A stretch of DNA of 64,000 bases from Manganitrophus sp963718695 (GTDB taxonomy: Bacteria; Nitrospirota; Nitrospiria; SBBL01; Manganitrophaceae), in contig OY970371.1 of assembly GCA_963718695.1 (NCBI GenBank), positions 3,906,001 to 3,970,000 on the forward strand, in the 5' to 3' direction. Under the pieces are notes generated by a model, which did not search any database, was not told the DNA's origin, and was given only the letters and a program-made list of their open reading frames with translations. Every line of letters begins with the position of its first letter. Within the stretch, counting starts at the first letter, position 1. Shown piece by piece: positions 1 through 9,152 of this stretch. Position numbers and translations under genes: made by a program.

Positions 1-297
1 CCGGCAGCCGGCATCGCGAAGCATCAGCGGCGAAATCTCCCCCGTGTAGGCCCCGCGTTCCTCGAAGTGGACATTCTGGCCCGCCAATCCGATCTGCAGC
101 GACCTTCCTTTTACGAAATCGGCCATCGGGGACAACAGGGTGAAGGGGGGGGCGACAATGGCCTCCCAGGGGCCTTCGGGCAGCTGCGGCCACCGCTTCT
201 CCACGCTTTGAAGATACTCCCGCGCCTCACCGATGGTCTTGTTCATTTTCCAGTTGGCGACGAAGCAGGGGGTGCGCATCGATGTTCGGAGATCCAT
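1..297 (-). CDS. tpiA: Triosephosphate isomerase, N-terminal part (cut by window edge)
   Basis: The reverse strand reads a TIM N terminus with the FVANWKMN signature (substrate-binding Asn and Lys) near residue 15 and a GLAGQNVHFEERGAYTGEIS stretch near residue 75. It interconverts dihydroxyacetone phosphate and glyceraldehyde 3-phosphate in the cytoplasm. The start may be the ATG at 297 or the one at 279; neither has a clear Shine-Dalgarno site, and the shorter form fits the family length better. It lies downstream of pgk in a gap-pgk-tpiA glycolytic order, separated from pgk by a palindromic repeat. The C terminus lies outside the window. Confidence 0.9.
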   Translation of the reverse strand, partial: MDLRTSMRTPCFVANWKMNKTIGEAREYLQSVEKRWPQLPEGPWEAIVAPPFTLLSPMADFVKGRSLQIGLAGQNVHFEERGAYTGEISPLMLRDAGCR

Positions 298-298
298 T

Positions 299-385
299 TT
301 GTAGGGGCGCACCGGTGTGTGCGCCCGCCTTGTTTTTTATCTTGAATGTAGAGATCCGGGCCGACGCGTCGGTCTGCCCCTACAA
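299..385. repeat. Intergenic inverted repeat between pgk and tpiA
   Basis: TGTAGGGGC at 300-308 is matched in reverse by GCCCCTACA at the other end of the gap, and each arm holds its own smaller palindrome (GGGCGCACCGGTGTGTGCGCCC and GGGCCGACGCGTCGG). The unit fills nearly the whole pgk-tpiA gap. It resembles REP-like dispersed palindromes. It could also weaken read-through from pgk into tpiA. Confidence 0.7.
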
Positions 386-387
386 CA

Positions 388-1587
388 TCATGATTCTTTT
401 TCCGGGAGGACAGAAAGCCCGGGAAGCTCTTTTCCTTCCAGAAGCTGCAGGGCCGCGCCGCCGCCGGTGGAGATAAACGAGATGTTCTCCGACTCGCCCG
501 CCCGGTGCACCGCCAGAGCGGTCTCTCCGCCGCCGACGATGGTCAAGGCATAGGAGTTGGCGACCGCATGGGCGACGGCGAAGGTTCCGCGCGAGTAGGC
601 GTCCATCTCAAAGACCCCCATCGGGCCGTTCCAGAGGATCGTCTTGGCGTTTGTCAGCACTTCGGTGAAGAGATGAACCGACGCGGGGCCGATATCGAGC
701 CCGGTCCATCCCTTTGGAATCTCCTGGACGGGGACCCGTTTTGTTTCGGCCCCCGGGTCCATGCTGGTGGCGACGACGCAATCGACCGGGAGGTAGAATT
801 TGATCCCCCGCTCGACCGCATGCTCCATGATCTCCCTGGCGAACGAGAGCATCGAATCTTCGACCAGCGAATTGCCGACGTCATTTCCAAGCGCCTTCAG
901 AAAAGTATAGGCCATGCCGCCGCCGATGATCACCTTGTCGACCTTTTTCCCGAGGTTCTCGATTACGCCGATTTTCCCGGAGACCTTCGCGCCGCCGAGG
1001 ATTGCCACGAAGGGCCGGGCGGGGTTGGCCACCGCCCCCTCCAGGTAAGAAATCTCCTTTTTCATCAAGAACCCGCCGGCTTTGGTCTTGACGAATTGGG
1101 TGATGCCGGTGGTCGAGGCATGGCTGCGATGGACGGCTCCGAAGGCATCGTTGATGTAGACATCGATCCCGAGATCGGCCAACGCCTTGGCAAAGGCCTC
1201 GTCATTCTTTTTTTCACCCGGATGGAAGCGGAGATTCTCCAGGAGAAGAACGTCGCCCGGTTTGAGTCGGGCCACCATCTTCTGGACCTGCGGCCCGATG
1301 CAGTCGGGGGCGAAGAGAACTTCCTTTCCGAGAAGCCGCTGGAGCCGTTTTGCGACCGGGGCGAGCGAATAGCGCGGATCGACCCCCTTCGGCCGATCCA
1401 GATGGGACGCGAGGATGAGAATGGCCCCCTCGTCGATGCCGTAGTTGATCGTCGGAAGGGTCGAGCGGATTCGGGTATCGTCGGTGATATGAAGGTCGCT
1501 GTCCAAGGGAACATTAAAATCGGCGCGGATGAAAACCCGCTTTCCTTTGATCGGGACATCTTCAATCGTCAGTTTGTTCATGTGCAT
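388..1587 (-). CDS. pgk: Phosphoglycerate kinase
   Basis: The 399-aa protein is full length for bacterial PGK. It transfers phosphate between 1,3-bisphosphoglycerate and ADP in cytoplasmic glycolysis or gluconeogenesis. The N-domain signature VFIRADFNVPL (about residues 18-28) with the substrate-binding RADFN, the DRPKG and FHPGE motifs, and the C-terminal nucleotide-loop GGGETA are all visible. The start chosen is the ATG at 1587 with AAGGA about nine bases upstream; a second ATG at 1581 is possible. It follows gap on the same strand across an interposed palindrome. Confidence 0.97.
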   Translation of the reverse strand: MHMNKLTIEDVPIKGKRVFIRADFNVPLDSDLHITDDTRIRSTLPTINYGIDEGAILILASHLDRPKGVDPRYSLAPVAKRLQRLLGKEVLFAPDCIGPQVQKMVARLKPGDVLLLENLRFHPGEKKNDEAFAKALADLGIDVYINDAFGAVHRSHASTTGITQFVKTKAGGFLMKKEISYLEGAVANPARPFVAILGGAKVSGKIGVIENLGKKVDKVIIGGGMAYTFLKALGNDVGNSLVEDSMLSFAREIMEHAVERGIKFYLPVDCVVATSMDPGAETKRVPVQEIPKGWTGLDIGPASVHLFTEVLTNAKTILWNGPMGVFEMDAYSRGTFAVAHAVANSYALTIVGGGETALAVHRAGESENISFISTGGGAALQLLEGKELPGLSVLPEKES

Positions 1588-1629
1588 GGGTATGATCCTT
1601 CATTTGTGCGTAGGGGGACCGTATGTGGG

Positions 1630-1657
1630 GTCGGGGCGTATTGCAATACGCCCCGAC
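1630..1657. repeat. Perfect 28-bp palindrome between gap and pgk
   Basis: GTCGGGGCGTATTG at 1630-1643 is followed directly by its exact reverse complement at 1644-1657. On the minus strand it lies just after the gap stop codon and before the pgk ribosome-binding site. No T-tract follows, so a simple intrinsic terminator is not obvious. The sequence class resembles the dispersed palindrome at 299-385. Confidence 0.8.
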
Positions 1658-1661
1658 CGAT

Positions 1662-2666
1662 TTATTTATGTCCTGCGATGTAGAGAATCAAATCTCGAAC
1701 GCGGCAAGAGTAGCCCCATTCATTGTCGTACCAGGCGATGACCTTTACCATCCGATTTCCGATCACCTTGATCAGGGTCCCATCGACGATCGAAGAGTGG
1801 GCGTTGCCGTTAAAATCAGTCGAGACCAACGGCGCTTCGGTGTAATGCAGAATTCCCTTCATCTCTTTCTCGGCGGCGTTGGAGAGGGCCGTGCGGACCG
1901 AGGCCTCCGTGACATCCGACTCCAGCTCCGTGACCAGATCGACCACCGAGACATTCGGGGTCGGCACCCGGATCGCCATGCCGTCCAACTTTCCGGCCAG
2001 CTCGGGGAGGACCTCCGAGAGCGCTTTGGCGGCGCCGGTGGTGGTCGGGATCATCGAGAGCGCCGCTGCCCGCGCCCGCCTTAAGTCCTTGTGGGGCAGG
2101 TCGAGCAATTGCTGATCGTTTGTGTAGGAGTGGACCGTCGTCATCAGGCCCCGCTTGATCCCAAATTGGTTCGACAGCACCTTGGCCACCGGGGCCAGGC
2201 AGTTGGTCGTGCAGGAGGCGTTCGAAATGATGTGATGACGGCTTGAGTCGTACTTCTCTTCGTTCACTCCCAACACAAGGGTGATGTCGGGGTTTTTCGC
2301 CGGGGCGGAGATGATCACCTTTTTGGCCCCGGCGGTGAGATGCTTCTCGGCGCCGACACGGTCGGTGAATTTACCGGTCGATTCGACCGCTACGTCAATC
2401 CCCATCTCCTTCCAGGGAAGGGCGGCGGGGTCTTTCTCTTTGGTGATCCGGACCGATTTTCCGTCGACCAGCAGGGCATCGTCCTTCGCTTCAATCTCAT
2501 GATTGAAGATGCCGTGCACCGAATCGTATTTGAGAAGATGGGCGAGGGTCTTGGCGTCGGTTAAATCGTTGATCGCCACAAACTGCAAATCGGGATTCCC
2601 GAACGCGGCTCGGAAGACATTTCGTCCAATCCTCCCAAATCCATTAATCGCCACGCGTACTGACAT
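1662..2666 (-). CDS. gap: Glyceraldehyde-3-phosphate dehydrogenase, type I
   Basis: This 334-aa enzyme oxidises glyceraldehyde 3-phosphate to 1,3-bisphosphoglycerate with NAD. The Rossmann motif INGFGRIGRN is at residues 7-16, the AINDLTD segment (Asp34) suggests NAD preference, and the catalytic Cys152 sits in SNASCTTNCLAP. The C-terminal WYDNEWGYS signature is intact. AAGGAG lies seven bases upstream of the ATG at 2666. It heads the gap-pgk-tpiA cluster. Confidence 0.97.
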   Translation of the reverse strand: MSVRVAINGFGRIGRNVFRAAFGNPDLQFVAINDLTDAKTLAHLLKYDSVHGIFNHEIEAKDDALLVDGKSVRITKEKDPAALPWKEMGIDVAVESTGKFTDRVGAEKHLTAGAKKVIISAPAKNPDITLVLGVNEEKYDSSRHHIISNASCTTNCLAPVAKVLSNQFGIKRGLMTTVHSYTNDQQLLDLPHKDLRRARAAALSMIPTTTGAAKALSEVLPELAGKLDGMAIRVPTPNVSVVDLVTELESDVTEASVRTALSNAAEKEMKGILHYTEAPLVSTDFNGNAHSSIVDGTLIKVIGNRMVKVIAWYDNEWGYSCRVRDLILYIAGHK

Positions 2667-2701
2667 GATCTGCTCCTTTATGAAAGATTCTTAAAAGAAT
2701 A

Positions 2702-2795
2702 AATGACGGAAGGGGTGAGGCGGGAGGCGGAAGGGAAAAGGCCAAGCCTTTTTTATGCTTTCCCCCTCACGCCTACCGCCTCACGCCTCACGGTT
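2702..2795. repeat. Intergenic GTGAGGCG/CGCCTCAC inverted repeat, copy A
   Basis: The gap between the PBP gene and gap carries GGGGTGAGGCGGGAGGCGG on the left and CCCCTCACGCCTACCGCCTCACGCCTCACG on the right, which can fold on each other. Related elements occur at 9153-9260 and 20290-20382. All three are intergenic. Confidence 0.7.
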
Positions 2796-2796
2796 C

Positions 2797-5166
2797 TTAA
2801 AACGAAGCCTCTTCCTCGTCGAGTTTGAAAAATTGGGTCGGTGTCGGCGTCTCGACCTTGTACTCCTTCGGTTCGGTCCCCTTCACAAAAATCTCGACGA
2901 GCCCTTTTTCTTCACCGGGAGGGGTCAGAAGCCCTGTTTGCGGGTCTATCTTAGCATAAACAATATTGTCAGGGATAGAGAAAGGGGTGACCGGAAAACG
3001 GGAGAGGCTCTCCTGCATAAAGGTCATCCAGATCGGCAGGGCGGTGCTGCCGCCGGCTTCCCGGTCGCCCAAAGGGCGATTGTCATCGAACCCGACCCAG
3101 ACCCCCGCCACCAGGTTGGGGGCAAAGCCGATGAACCAGGCATCGGTGAATTCATTGGTCGTTCCGGTCTTGCCCGCCAGCGGTCTTCCGAGCGATTTCG
3201 CCCTTCGGGCCGTTCCCCGTTGGATCACATCTTCCATCATATTGGTGACCACATACGCGGTCTCTTTCGAGACCACCTGCTGGGGCGCCAGCTCCCGGTG
3301 CTCCAGGCCCCGGCCGTTGTGGTCGCTCACTGAGATGATCAAGGTCGGATCGACGCGAACCCCCTGGTTGGCGAAGACGGCGTAGGCCGACGTCATCTCT
3401 GTCAACGTGACGCCGGAGGAGCCGAGCGCCAGGGAGAGATCCCGGGTCAAGGGGCTTTGGATGCCGACCCGTTTGGCAAACTCAATCACATTCCGAACCC
3501 CGATCTGCTCCAAAAGCCGAACGGTCGCGAGGTTTCGGGAGTAGGTCAGCGCTTCCCGCAACGTGATCGGCCCGTAGAATTTTTCCTCATAATTCTCCGG
3601 CTTCCAGACTTTGTCCAACGCCTCATCGGTGTAGACCACCGGATTATCGAGAACCATGCTGGCCGGTGTCAGCCCCCGTTCAATCGCCGTCGCATAGATG
3701 ATCGGCTTAAACGCGGAGCCGGGCTGTCTTTTTGCGACGATCGCGCGATTGAATTCGCTTCGTCTGAAGTCGTACCCTCCGACAAGCGCTTTCACCGCCC
3801 CGGTCGCCGGATCGATGGCCACAAAGGCCCCTTCGACGATCGGCTCCTGCTCAAGGCTGAAGAATGTCCCCTTCCCCTCGCTGCCGGCCTTCTTCACCTT
3901 TACCTTGATCAGATCATGGACCTTGACGATATCCGACGCTTTTGGTTTCTCAAAGAGCTGAACATCCTCCGGCCGCGATCCTTTCAGGCGACGGGCCCCC
4001 CAGGCCATGTCTTCCATCAACATCTTTCCGGTGACCCCGCCCGCCTGGACCAGCGCATACCCCTCTTTATCAGAGACTTGAGTCACATGTCCCTCAAGGA
4101 TATCCCCCGGCACCAAATCTTGGACGGTGATTTCGGTTGTCTCCGCCGATTCATCGTATTTGCCGAGCGGCCCCCGATATCCCTGGCGTTTGTCCAGATC
4201 CCGAAGGCCGGTCTTTACAGCGCGGTTGGCAATTCGCTGCATGTCGATGTTGAGGGTCGTATAGACATTGAGCCCCCCTTTGTAGACGGCATCGTCTCCG
4301 TATTTGGCGATGAGGTATTGCCGGATATGCTCCAGGAAATGGAGGGCCAATTCTTCATCGGGGACCATTTTTTGAAAGAAAAGGTCCTGCTCATAGGCTT
4401 TGCGGTATTGTTCTTCCGTGATGAAGTTTTCATCCACCATCCGCCGCAAGACGACCCCCTGGCGCGTCTTCGACTTTTGGGGATGGCGATAGGGGGAATA
4501 GTCGTTCGGCGCTTTCGGAAGACCGGAGAGAAAAGCGACCTCCGCAAGATTGAGTTCGCTGACGTTTTTCCCGAAGTAGGTCCGGGCCGCCACCTGGACG
4601 CCGTAGGCCCCATGCCCGAAGTAGATCTGATTGAGATAAATCTCAAGGATCTCATCTTTCGTCAACATCGTTTCCATTTTTCGGGCGAGGAGAAGCTCTT
4701 TGAGCTTTCGCTTCATCGTCCGCTCGGGGGTGAGGAAGAGGGAGCGGGTCAGCTGTTGGGTGATGGTGCTCGCCCCTTGGCGGATCTTCATGTTCTCGAG
4801 GTTCGTCAGGAAGGCTTTGATGATCCGGATGTAGTCAAACCCGCCATGCTCATAGAAACGGGAGTCTTCTACCGCTAAGATCGCCTGGATCAGCTCTTTC
4901 GGCATTCGGGTGAGGGGGAAGAAGACCCGCTTTTCAATGTAGAACTGGCCGACGAGCCGGTTGTCGTCGGAGTAGATCCGCGTCGCCTGGCTCGGCTCAT
5001 AACTTCCCAGCATTTCGAGCGAGGGGAGATCCCTGGAAAAATACCAGAGCACCCCCCCGACGCTGAATGCGGCGAGGAGAATAAGGGAGAAAAGAGAGAG
5101 AAGGAGCCACTTCAGCCAGCGAAAGCGCCGCTTCCCCTCTTCGTGATGATCGACCGGAATATCCAA
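2797..5166 (-). CDS. mrcA: Penicillin-binding protein 1A (bifunctional transglycosylase/transpeptidase)
   Basis: The 789-aa class A PBP polymerises lipid II and cross-links peptidoglycan at the inner membrane. It has a short cytoplasmic tail, one membrane helix at about residues 19-42, then a GT51 domain with catalytic Glu in AVEDSRFYEHGG (Glu100). An OB-like insert follows, then a transpeptidase domain with SxxK (SAFK, about residue 482), SRN and KTGTT (about residue 665). The start is TTG at 5166 preceded by AGGTGA. It is transcribed away from gph, with a 330-base regulatory gap between them. Confidence 0.95.
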   Translation of the reverse strand: MDIPVDHHEEGKRRFRWLKWLLLSLFSLILLAAFSVGGVLWYFSRDLPSLEMLGSYEPSQATRIYSDDNRLVGQFYIEKRVFFPLTRMPKELIQAILAVEDSRFYEHGGFDYIRIIKAFLTNLENMKIRQGASTITQQLTRSLFLTPERTMKRKLKELLLARKMETMLTKDEILEIYLNQIYFGHGAYGVQVAARTYFGKNVSELNLAEVAFLSGLPKAPNDYSPYRHPQKSKTRQGVVLRRMVDENFITEEQYRKAYEQDLFFQKMVPDEELALHFLEHIRQYLIAKYGDDAVYKGGLNVYTTLNIDMQRIANRAVKTGLRDLDKRQGYRGPLGKYDESAETTEITVQDLVPGDILEGHVTQVSDKEGYALVQAGGVTGKMLMEDMAWGARRLKGSRPEDVQLFEKPKASDIVKVHDLIKVKVKKAGSEGKGTFFSLEQEPIVEGAFVAIDPATGAVKALVGGYDFRRSEFNRAIVAKRQPGSAFKPIIYATAIERGLTPASMVLDNPVVYTDEALDKVWKPENYEEKFYGPITLREALTYSRNLATVRLLEQIGVRNVIEFAKRVGIQSPLTRDLSLALGSSGVTLTEMTSAYAVFANQGVRVDPTLIISVSDHNGRGLEHRELAPQQVVSKETAYVVTNMMEDVIQRGTARRAKSLGRPLAGKTGTTNEFTDAWFIGFAPNLVAGVWVGFDDNRPLGDREAGGSTALPIWMTFMQESLSRFPVTPFSIPDNIVYAKIDPQTGLLTPPGEEKGLVEIFVKGTEPKEYKVETPTPTQFFKLDEEEASF

Positions 5167-5495
5167 GTTTCACCTGGGTTTATGAAAGAAGGGTGATCGA
5201 ATCGAACCTTCAGGTTAGCGGTTTTTCACCCCCTTGTCAAGATTCCTTTCCGTTTGTTTTCAAAGGAGAAAGGGGGTTCTCAGACCCCCATCCCCTCCCG
5301 GAGCGAAGATCGCTGATCACCTTCTCTATTTTACCCCACATTCCGCAATCCGAACTCCGGATTCGGCCAGGGGGATTGAAAACTTCCTTCAATTCTCTTA
5401 TAGTACGGCCATTAGGTTCTGCGCGCAGTCCTCATCATGAAGTCCCCCGTCAAACGGGGAGGGAGCCGTCTTACGTTCCTCCAAGAAAGCACAGG
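5167..5495. other. Divergent intergenic region between mrcA and gph
   Basis: No gene is supported here. It holds a good sigma-70 promoter for gph at 5376-5404, a hairpin CCCCGT-CAA-ACGGGG at 5445-5459 in the gph leader, and a smaller CCGAA/TTCGG palindrome near 5350-5367. An open frame runs in phase into gph from further upstream, but the promoter lies inside it, which argues against that longer start. Confidence 0.6.
5376..5404 (+). promoter_or_regulatory. Sigma-70 promoter of gph
   Basis: TTGAAA at 5376-5381 and TATAGT at 5399-5404 are separated by 17 bases. Predicted transcription starts about 85 bases before the gph ATG. Confidence 0.65.
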
Positions 5496-6140
5496 ATGAA
5501 TCCGGTTTCGCTCTTGATCTTTGATCTCGATGGGACCCTCATCGATTCCAAAAAAGATCTCGCCATCTCCGTCAATCTTACCTTCCGCGACCTCGGTCTT
5601 CCTGAAAAACCTCTGGAGGAGATCTACGGCTACGTCGGAAACGGGGTTCGGCGGCTGATTTTCGATTCGTTGGGAAGCGCCGATCCCGCCCTGATTGAGC
5701 AGTCGCTGCAGCTCTTCGAAGGGCATTACCTGAAACATCTTCTCGACGAGACCGATCTCTATCCTGGTATGGAGGAGGTCTTGGTCCATTTTAACAGTAA
5801 AAAAAAGGCGGTCGTCACCAACAAGCCGCTCCTTTATACTACCCGGATCATCGAGGGATTGGGGGTCCGCCCGCATTTCGATTTAATCCTCGGCAGCCAG
5901 CCGATCGTCAACTTAAAGCCGCACCCGGAGATGATCTTGCGCACGCTCGAGGACCTGAAGGTCTCCCCCGCGGAGGCGGTGATGATCGGAGATTCGGTGA
6001 ACGATGTTCAGGCGGCGAGGGCGGCGGGCATTAAATCATGCGGGGTCGGCTACGGGATCTGCGATCCCGGCTTGGTCCGCTCGGCGGAGCCCGAATTTTT
6101 CGCCGAAACGGTCGGCGACCTCAAATGCCTTTTCATCTGA
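5496..6140 (+). CDS. gph: Phosphoglycolate phosphatase (HAD superfamily)
   Basis: The 214-aa HAD hydrolase has the nucleophile motif FDLDGT (Asp10, Asp12), a helical cap, Lys in TNKP, and the acid motif GDSVNDVQAARAAG. The family removes phosphate from 2-phosphoglycolate, a by-product of DNA repair or Rubisco oxygenation. The start is the ATG at 5496, since the HAD motif begins nine residues later and a promoter lies upstream at 5376-5404. The first M16 peptidase gene begins 22 bases after its stop, so the two may be cotranscribed. Other HAD phosphomonoesterase substrates cannot be excluded. Confidence 0.88.
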   Translation: MNPVSLLIFDLDGTLIDSKKDLAISVNLTFRDLGLPEKPLEEIYGYVGNGVRRLIFDSLGSADPALIEQSLQLFEGHYLKHLLDETDLYPGMEEVLVHFNSKKKAVVTNKPLLYTTRIIEGLGVRPHFDLILGSQPIVNLKPHPEMILRTLEDLKVSPAEAVMIGDSVNDVQAARAAGIKSCGVGYGICDPGLVRSAEPEFFAETVGDLKCLFI

Positions 6141-6162
6141 AAAGGAAGGGAAAGGAGTCTTT

Positions 6163-7701
6163 GTGAAGAAATCGATTTTTATTCTCCTCATCCTCACCAC
6201 CCAGCTTTGGGCCGCGACGGCCTCGGCGCAAAGTTTGGCCGATCGGGTCGTCGAGCATACCCTCTCCAACGGTCTGACCGTCCTGATGGTGGAGCGTCAT
6301 CAAGCGCCGACCGTCTCGTTTCAGATCACCTACAAGGTCGGTTCGGTGAACGAGCACAGCGGGATCACCGGCGTGGCCCACCTCTACGAGCATATGGCCT
6401 TCAAGGGGACGAAGCGTTTGGGGACCTCCGACTATGAAAAGGAGAAGGAGACCCTCCAGGCGCTGGAGGCGCTTAACCGGGAGATCGTCCTCGAAAAAGA
6501 GAAGGGACCGAAGGCCGATCCGGAGCGGCTGAAAGCGCTTCGGGAGAAATTCGAGGCGCTTGAAAAAGAGGGGAAGCGGTGGGTGGTGACAAACGAATTG
6601 GCGGAGCTCTACGACCGAAACGGGTCGGTCGGCTTCAATGCCTCCACCGGCCGAGAAGTCACCTCTTATGTCGTCTCCCTGCCGGCCAATCGCCTTCCCC
6701 TTTGGGTCGCCATTGAGGCCGACCGGATGGCGAATACGGTTTTGCGCGAATTTTATAAGGAGCGGGACGTGGTTCTTGAGGAGCGGCGCCGGAGCGTCGA
6801 TACCAATCCCGGCGGGAAGCTCTTCGAAACGTTTCTCGCCACTGCTTTTATCGCCCACCCCTACGGCTATCCGACCATCGGCTGGCCGTCGGATGTCGGC
6901 TCCCTCTCGGCGGTCGAAACGGAACGCTTTTTCCGGACCTATTACACCCCGAACAATACCATCATCTCGATGGTCGGCGATTTCAAGCCGGCCGAGGTGA
7001 TTCCGCTTCTTGAGAAGACCTTCGGATCGATCCCGTCCGGCCCGCCCCCCCCGCCGGTGGTTACGGTCGAGCCGCCGCAGCTGGGAGAGCGGCGCGTGGA
7101 GGTGGAGGATGAGGCCAACCCACAGGTCGTGATCGGATATCATAAGCCGAACCTCGATCATCCCGACGACCCGGTCTTCGATGTCATCGACGCCCTGCTT
7201 TCGATGGGGCGAACCTCCCGGCTGTATAAGAAGATCGTCGAGGAGAAAAAAGTCGCCATCGGCGTCTCCAGCAGCTCCGGGACCCCGGGGGCCCGTTACT
7301 CAAATCTCTTCACCCTCTCCGGCACCCCCCGCGCCCCGCATACCACCCTGGAGGTGGAGGCGGCGATCTACGAGGAGCTGGAACGGCTGAAGTCGGAGCC
7401 GCCGACCGAGAAGGAAATGCAAAAAGTGATTACGAACATGGATGCCGGGCTGGTCCGATCGCTGCGGTCCAACGGCGGGTTGGCGAGTCAGCTCGCCTAT
7501 TTTCAAGCGGTGGCCGGAGATTGGCGGTATGTCCTCCGGAACCGCGATCAGATCGCCAAAGTGACCCCGGAAGATGTCATGCGTGTCGCCCGAACCTATT
7601 TCACAAAGAAGAACCGGACGGTGGCGACGCTCGTCAAAGTCCCCTCCACAGGGGAGCCCAGCGGGAAGACCCTTCCGATTTCAAAGGAGGGGGGACAATG
7701 A
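6163..7701 (+). CDS. M16 family zinc metallopeptidase, catalytically active member
   Basis: Starts at GTG 6163, with AAAGGAG a few bases upstream, and encodes 512 aa with a signal peptide (residues 1-23, ending ASAQ). The inverted zinc motif HLYEH (His73, Glu76, His77) marks an active pitrilysin-type peptidase. A charged helical insert follows at about residues 88-140, and a second M16 half occupies the C terminus. It is probably periplasmic and degrades peptides or protein fragments. The stop overlaps the start of a second M16 gene that lacks the zinc motif, so the two likely form a heterodimer. Confidence 0.92.
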   Translation: MKKSIFILLILTTQLWAATASAQSLADRVVEHTLSNGLTVLMVERHQAPTVSFQITYKVGSVNEHSGITGVAHLYEHMAFKGTKRLGTSDYEKEKETLQALEALNREIVLEKEKGPKADPERLKALREKFEALEKEGKRWVVTNELAELYDRNGSVGFNASTGREVTSYVVSLPANRLPLWVAIEADRMANTVLREFYKERDVVLEERRRSVDTNPGGKLFETFLATAFIAHPYGYPTIGWPSDVGSLSAVETERFFRTYYTPNNTIISMVGDFKPAEVIPLLEKTFGSIPSGPPPPPVVTVEPPQLGERRVEVEDEANPQVVIGYHKPNLDHPDDPVFDVIDALLSMGRTSRLYKKIVEEKKVAIGVSSSSGTPGARYSNLFTLSGTPRAPHTTLEVEAAIYEELERLKSEPPTEKEMQKVITNMDAGLVRSLRSNGGLASQLAYFQAVAGDWRYVLRNRDQIAKVTPEDVMRVARTYFTKKNRTVATLVKVPSTGEPSGKTLPISKEGGQ

Positions 7702-9149
7702 GGAGGAAAATGAATCGGTCAGCGGTTGCGTTCTTGGTTTTTCTCTGGGGCATTTCGCTCGTTCCTTCCTTGTCGGCGGCGCCGGCCCCCGCTGCAACCA
7801 GGTTGCCCGATCCGAGGACGATGACCTTCCCGCCGCTGTCGTTCAAGCCGCCGAAGGCGGAGCGACAGGTTTTATCGAACGGAATGATTCTTTATCTGCT
7901 TGAGGATCACGAGCTCCCGCTCGTCCGGGTGGAAGTGACCGTCAAGACCGGCAGTATCTACGAGCCGGCCGAGAAGATCGGTCTGGCCGGATTGACCGGG
8001 GCGATCATGCGGACCGGCGGGACGAAGCGCCACACCGGCAACGAGGTCGATGAAATCATCGACCAGATGGCGGCCGATCTCTCGATGGGGATCGGCGCCG
8101 ATGCCGGCGGGGCCTGGCTCGATGTCTTGAAGAAAGATTTCGATGCGGGACTCTCCCTGTTCGCCGACATTTTAATGAACCCGGTCTTCGAGGAGGAGAA
8201 GCTTCAGATCGCAAAGAACAATGCCATCGAAGTGATTCGCCGCAGAAACGACCGTCCCTCTTCCGTCGCCAGCCGCGAGTTCGGCAAGCAGATCTATGGC
8301 GCCGAGAATCCCTATGGGCGCGAATCGACGGAGGAGACGATCCGGTCGATCACCCGGGCCGACCTGGTCGCCTTTCACCAGAAATATTTCGCCCCGAACA
8401 ACATCATGATCGGCGTCACCGGCGACTTCGACAAGCGGGAGATCGTCGCGAAAATCGAAAAAGCTTTTTCCGGTTGGAAGAAGAAAAAGATTGATTTTCC
8501 AAAGGTGCCGCCCGTGGTCGAGCGAAAAGAGGGGGGGATCTATGCGATTGCGCGTCCGATCACGCAGACCCAGATCCGGATCGGCCACCTCGGCATCAAG
8601 CAGGACAATCCCGACTACTTCGCCCTCTCGATCCTCGATGATATTCTGGGCGGCGGGGGACTGACCAGCCGGCTCTTCCGCGACGTTCGGACACAGCGCG
8701 GGCTCGCCTACTCGGTCGGAAGCGTCTTCCGGCCCGGCAATTTCGAGCGGGGAATCTTCGTGGCTTATGGAGAGACCCGGGTCGACATGACCCATCAGGC
8801 GATCACCACGATTCTCGACCATATTCGCCGAATCCGCCAGGAGCCGGTGACGGATGAAGAGCTGAGTCGGGCGAAGGAGTCGTTCCTCAACTCCTTTATT
8901 TTCTCCTTCTCCAGCCCGGCGCAGATCGTCAGCCGCCAGATGTCGCTGGAGTATTACGGGCTTCCGAGCGACTTCCTGGAGCGATACCGGGACAATGTGG
9001 CCAAAGTAACCAAGGAAGACATCCTGAGGGTGGCAAAGAAATATCTTCACCCAGACCAGCTCGTCATCTTGGCGGTCGGGGATGACGGAAAATTCGACCA
9101 ACCCCTCTCGTCGCTGGGGAAGGTGACTCAAATTCAGCTGACACCCTAA
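7698..9149 (+). CDS. M16 family peptidase-like protein, inactive partner subunit
   Basis: The 483-aa product has a signal peptide and two M16 domains. The HxxEH zinc site is replaced by LTGAI (residues 99-103), so it should not be catalytic. The conserved C-terminal domain region with FRDVRTQRGLAYSVGS is kept, typical of the partner subunit that closes the chamber in heterodimeric M16 proteases. The ATG at 7698 overlaps the previous stop (ATGA), with AAAGGAGGGG just upstream, indicating coupled translation in a 1:1 ratio. Confidence 0.9.
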   Translation: MRRKMNRSAVAFLVFLWGISLVPSLSAAPAPAATRLPDPRTMTFPPLSFKPPKAERQVLSNGMILYLLEDHELPLVRVEVTVKTGSIYEPAEKIGLAGLTGAIMRTGGTKRHTGNEVDEIIDQMAADLSMGIGADAGGAWLDVLKKDFDAGLSLFADILMNPVFEEEKLQIAKNNAIEVIRRRNDRPSSVASREFGKQIYGAENPYGRESTEETIRSITRADLVAFHQKYFAPNNIMIGVTGDFDKREIVAKIEKAFSGWKKKKIDFPKVPPVVERKEGGIYAIARPITQTQIRIGHLGIKQDNPDYFALSILDDILGGGGLTSRLFRDVRTQRGLAYSVGSVFRPGNFERGIFVAYGETRVDMTHQAITTILDHIRRIRQEPVTDEELSRAKESFLNSFIFSFSSPAQIVSRQMSLEYYGLPSDFLERYRDNVAKVTKEDILRVAKKYLHPDQLVILAVGDDGKFDQPLSSLGKVTQIQLTP

Positions 9150-9152
9150 AAA

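Noticed and set aside
505..1683. Long plus-strand frame opposite pgk (392 aa)
   Set aside because: It mirrors the pgk coding strand in a high-GC genome and has no family features or ribosome-binding site. Similar antisense frames occur opposite Omp85 (24640-26670), ntrY (20885-22594) and the AsmA-like gene (15871-17676).
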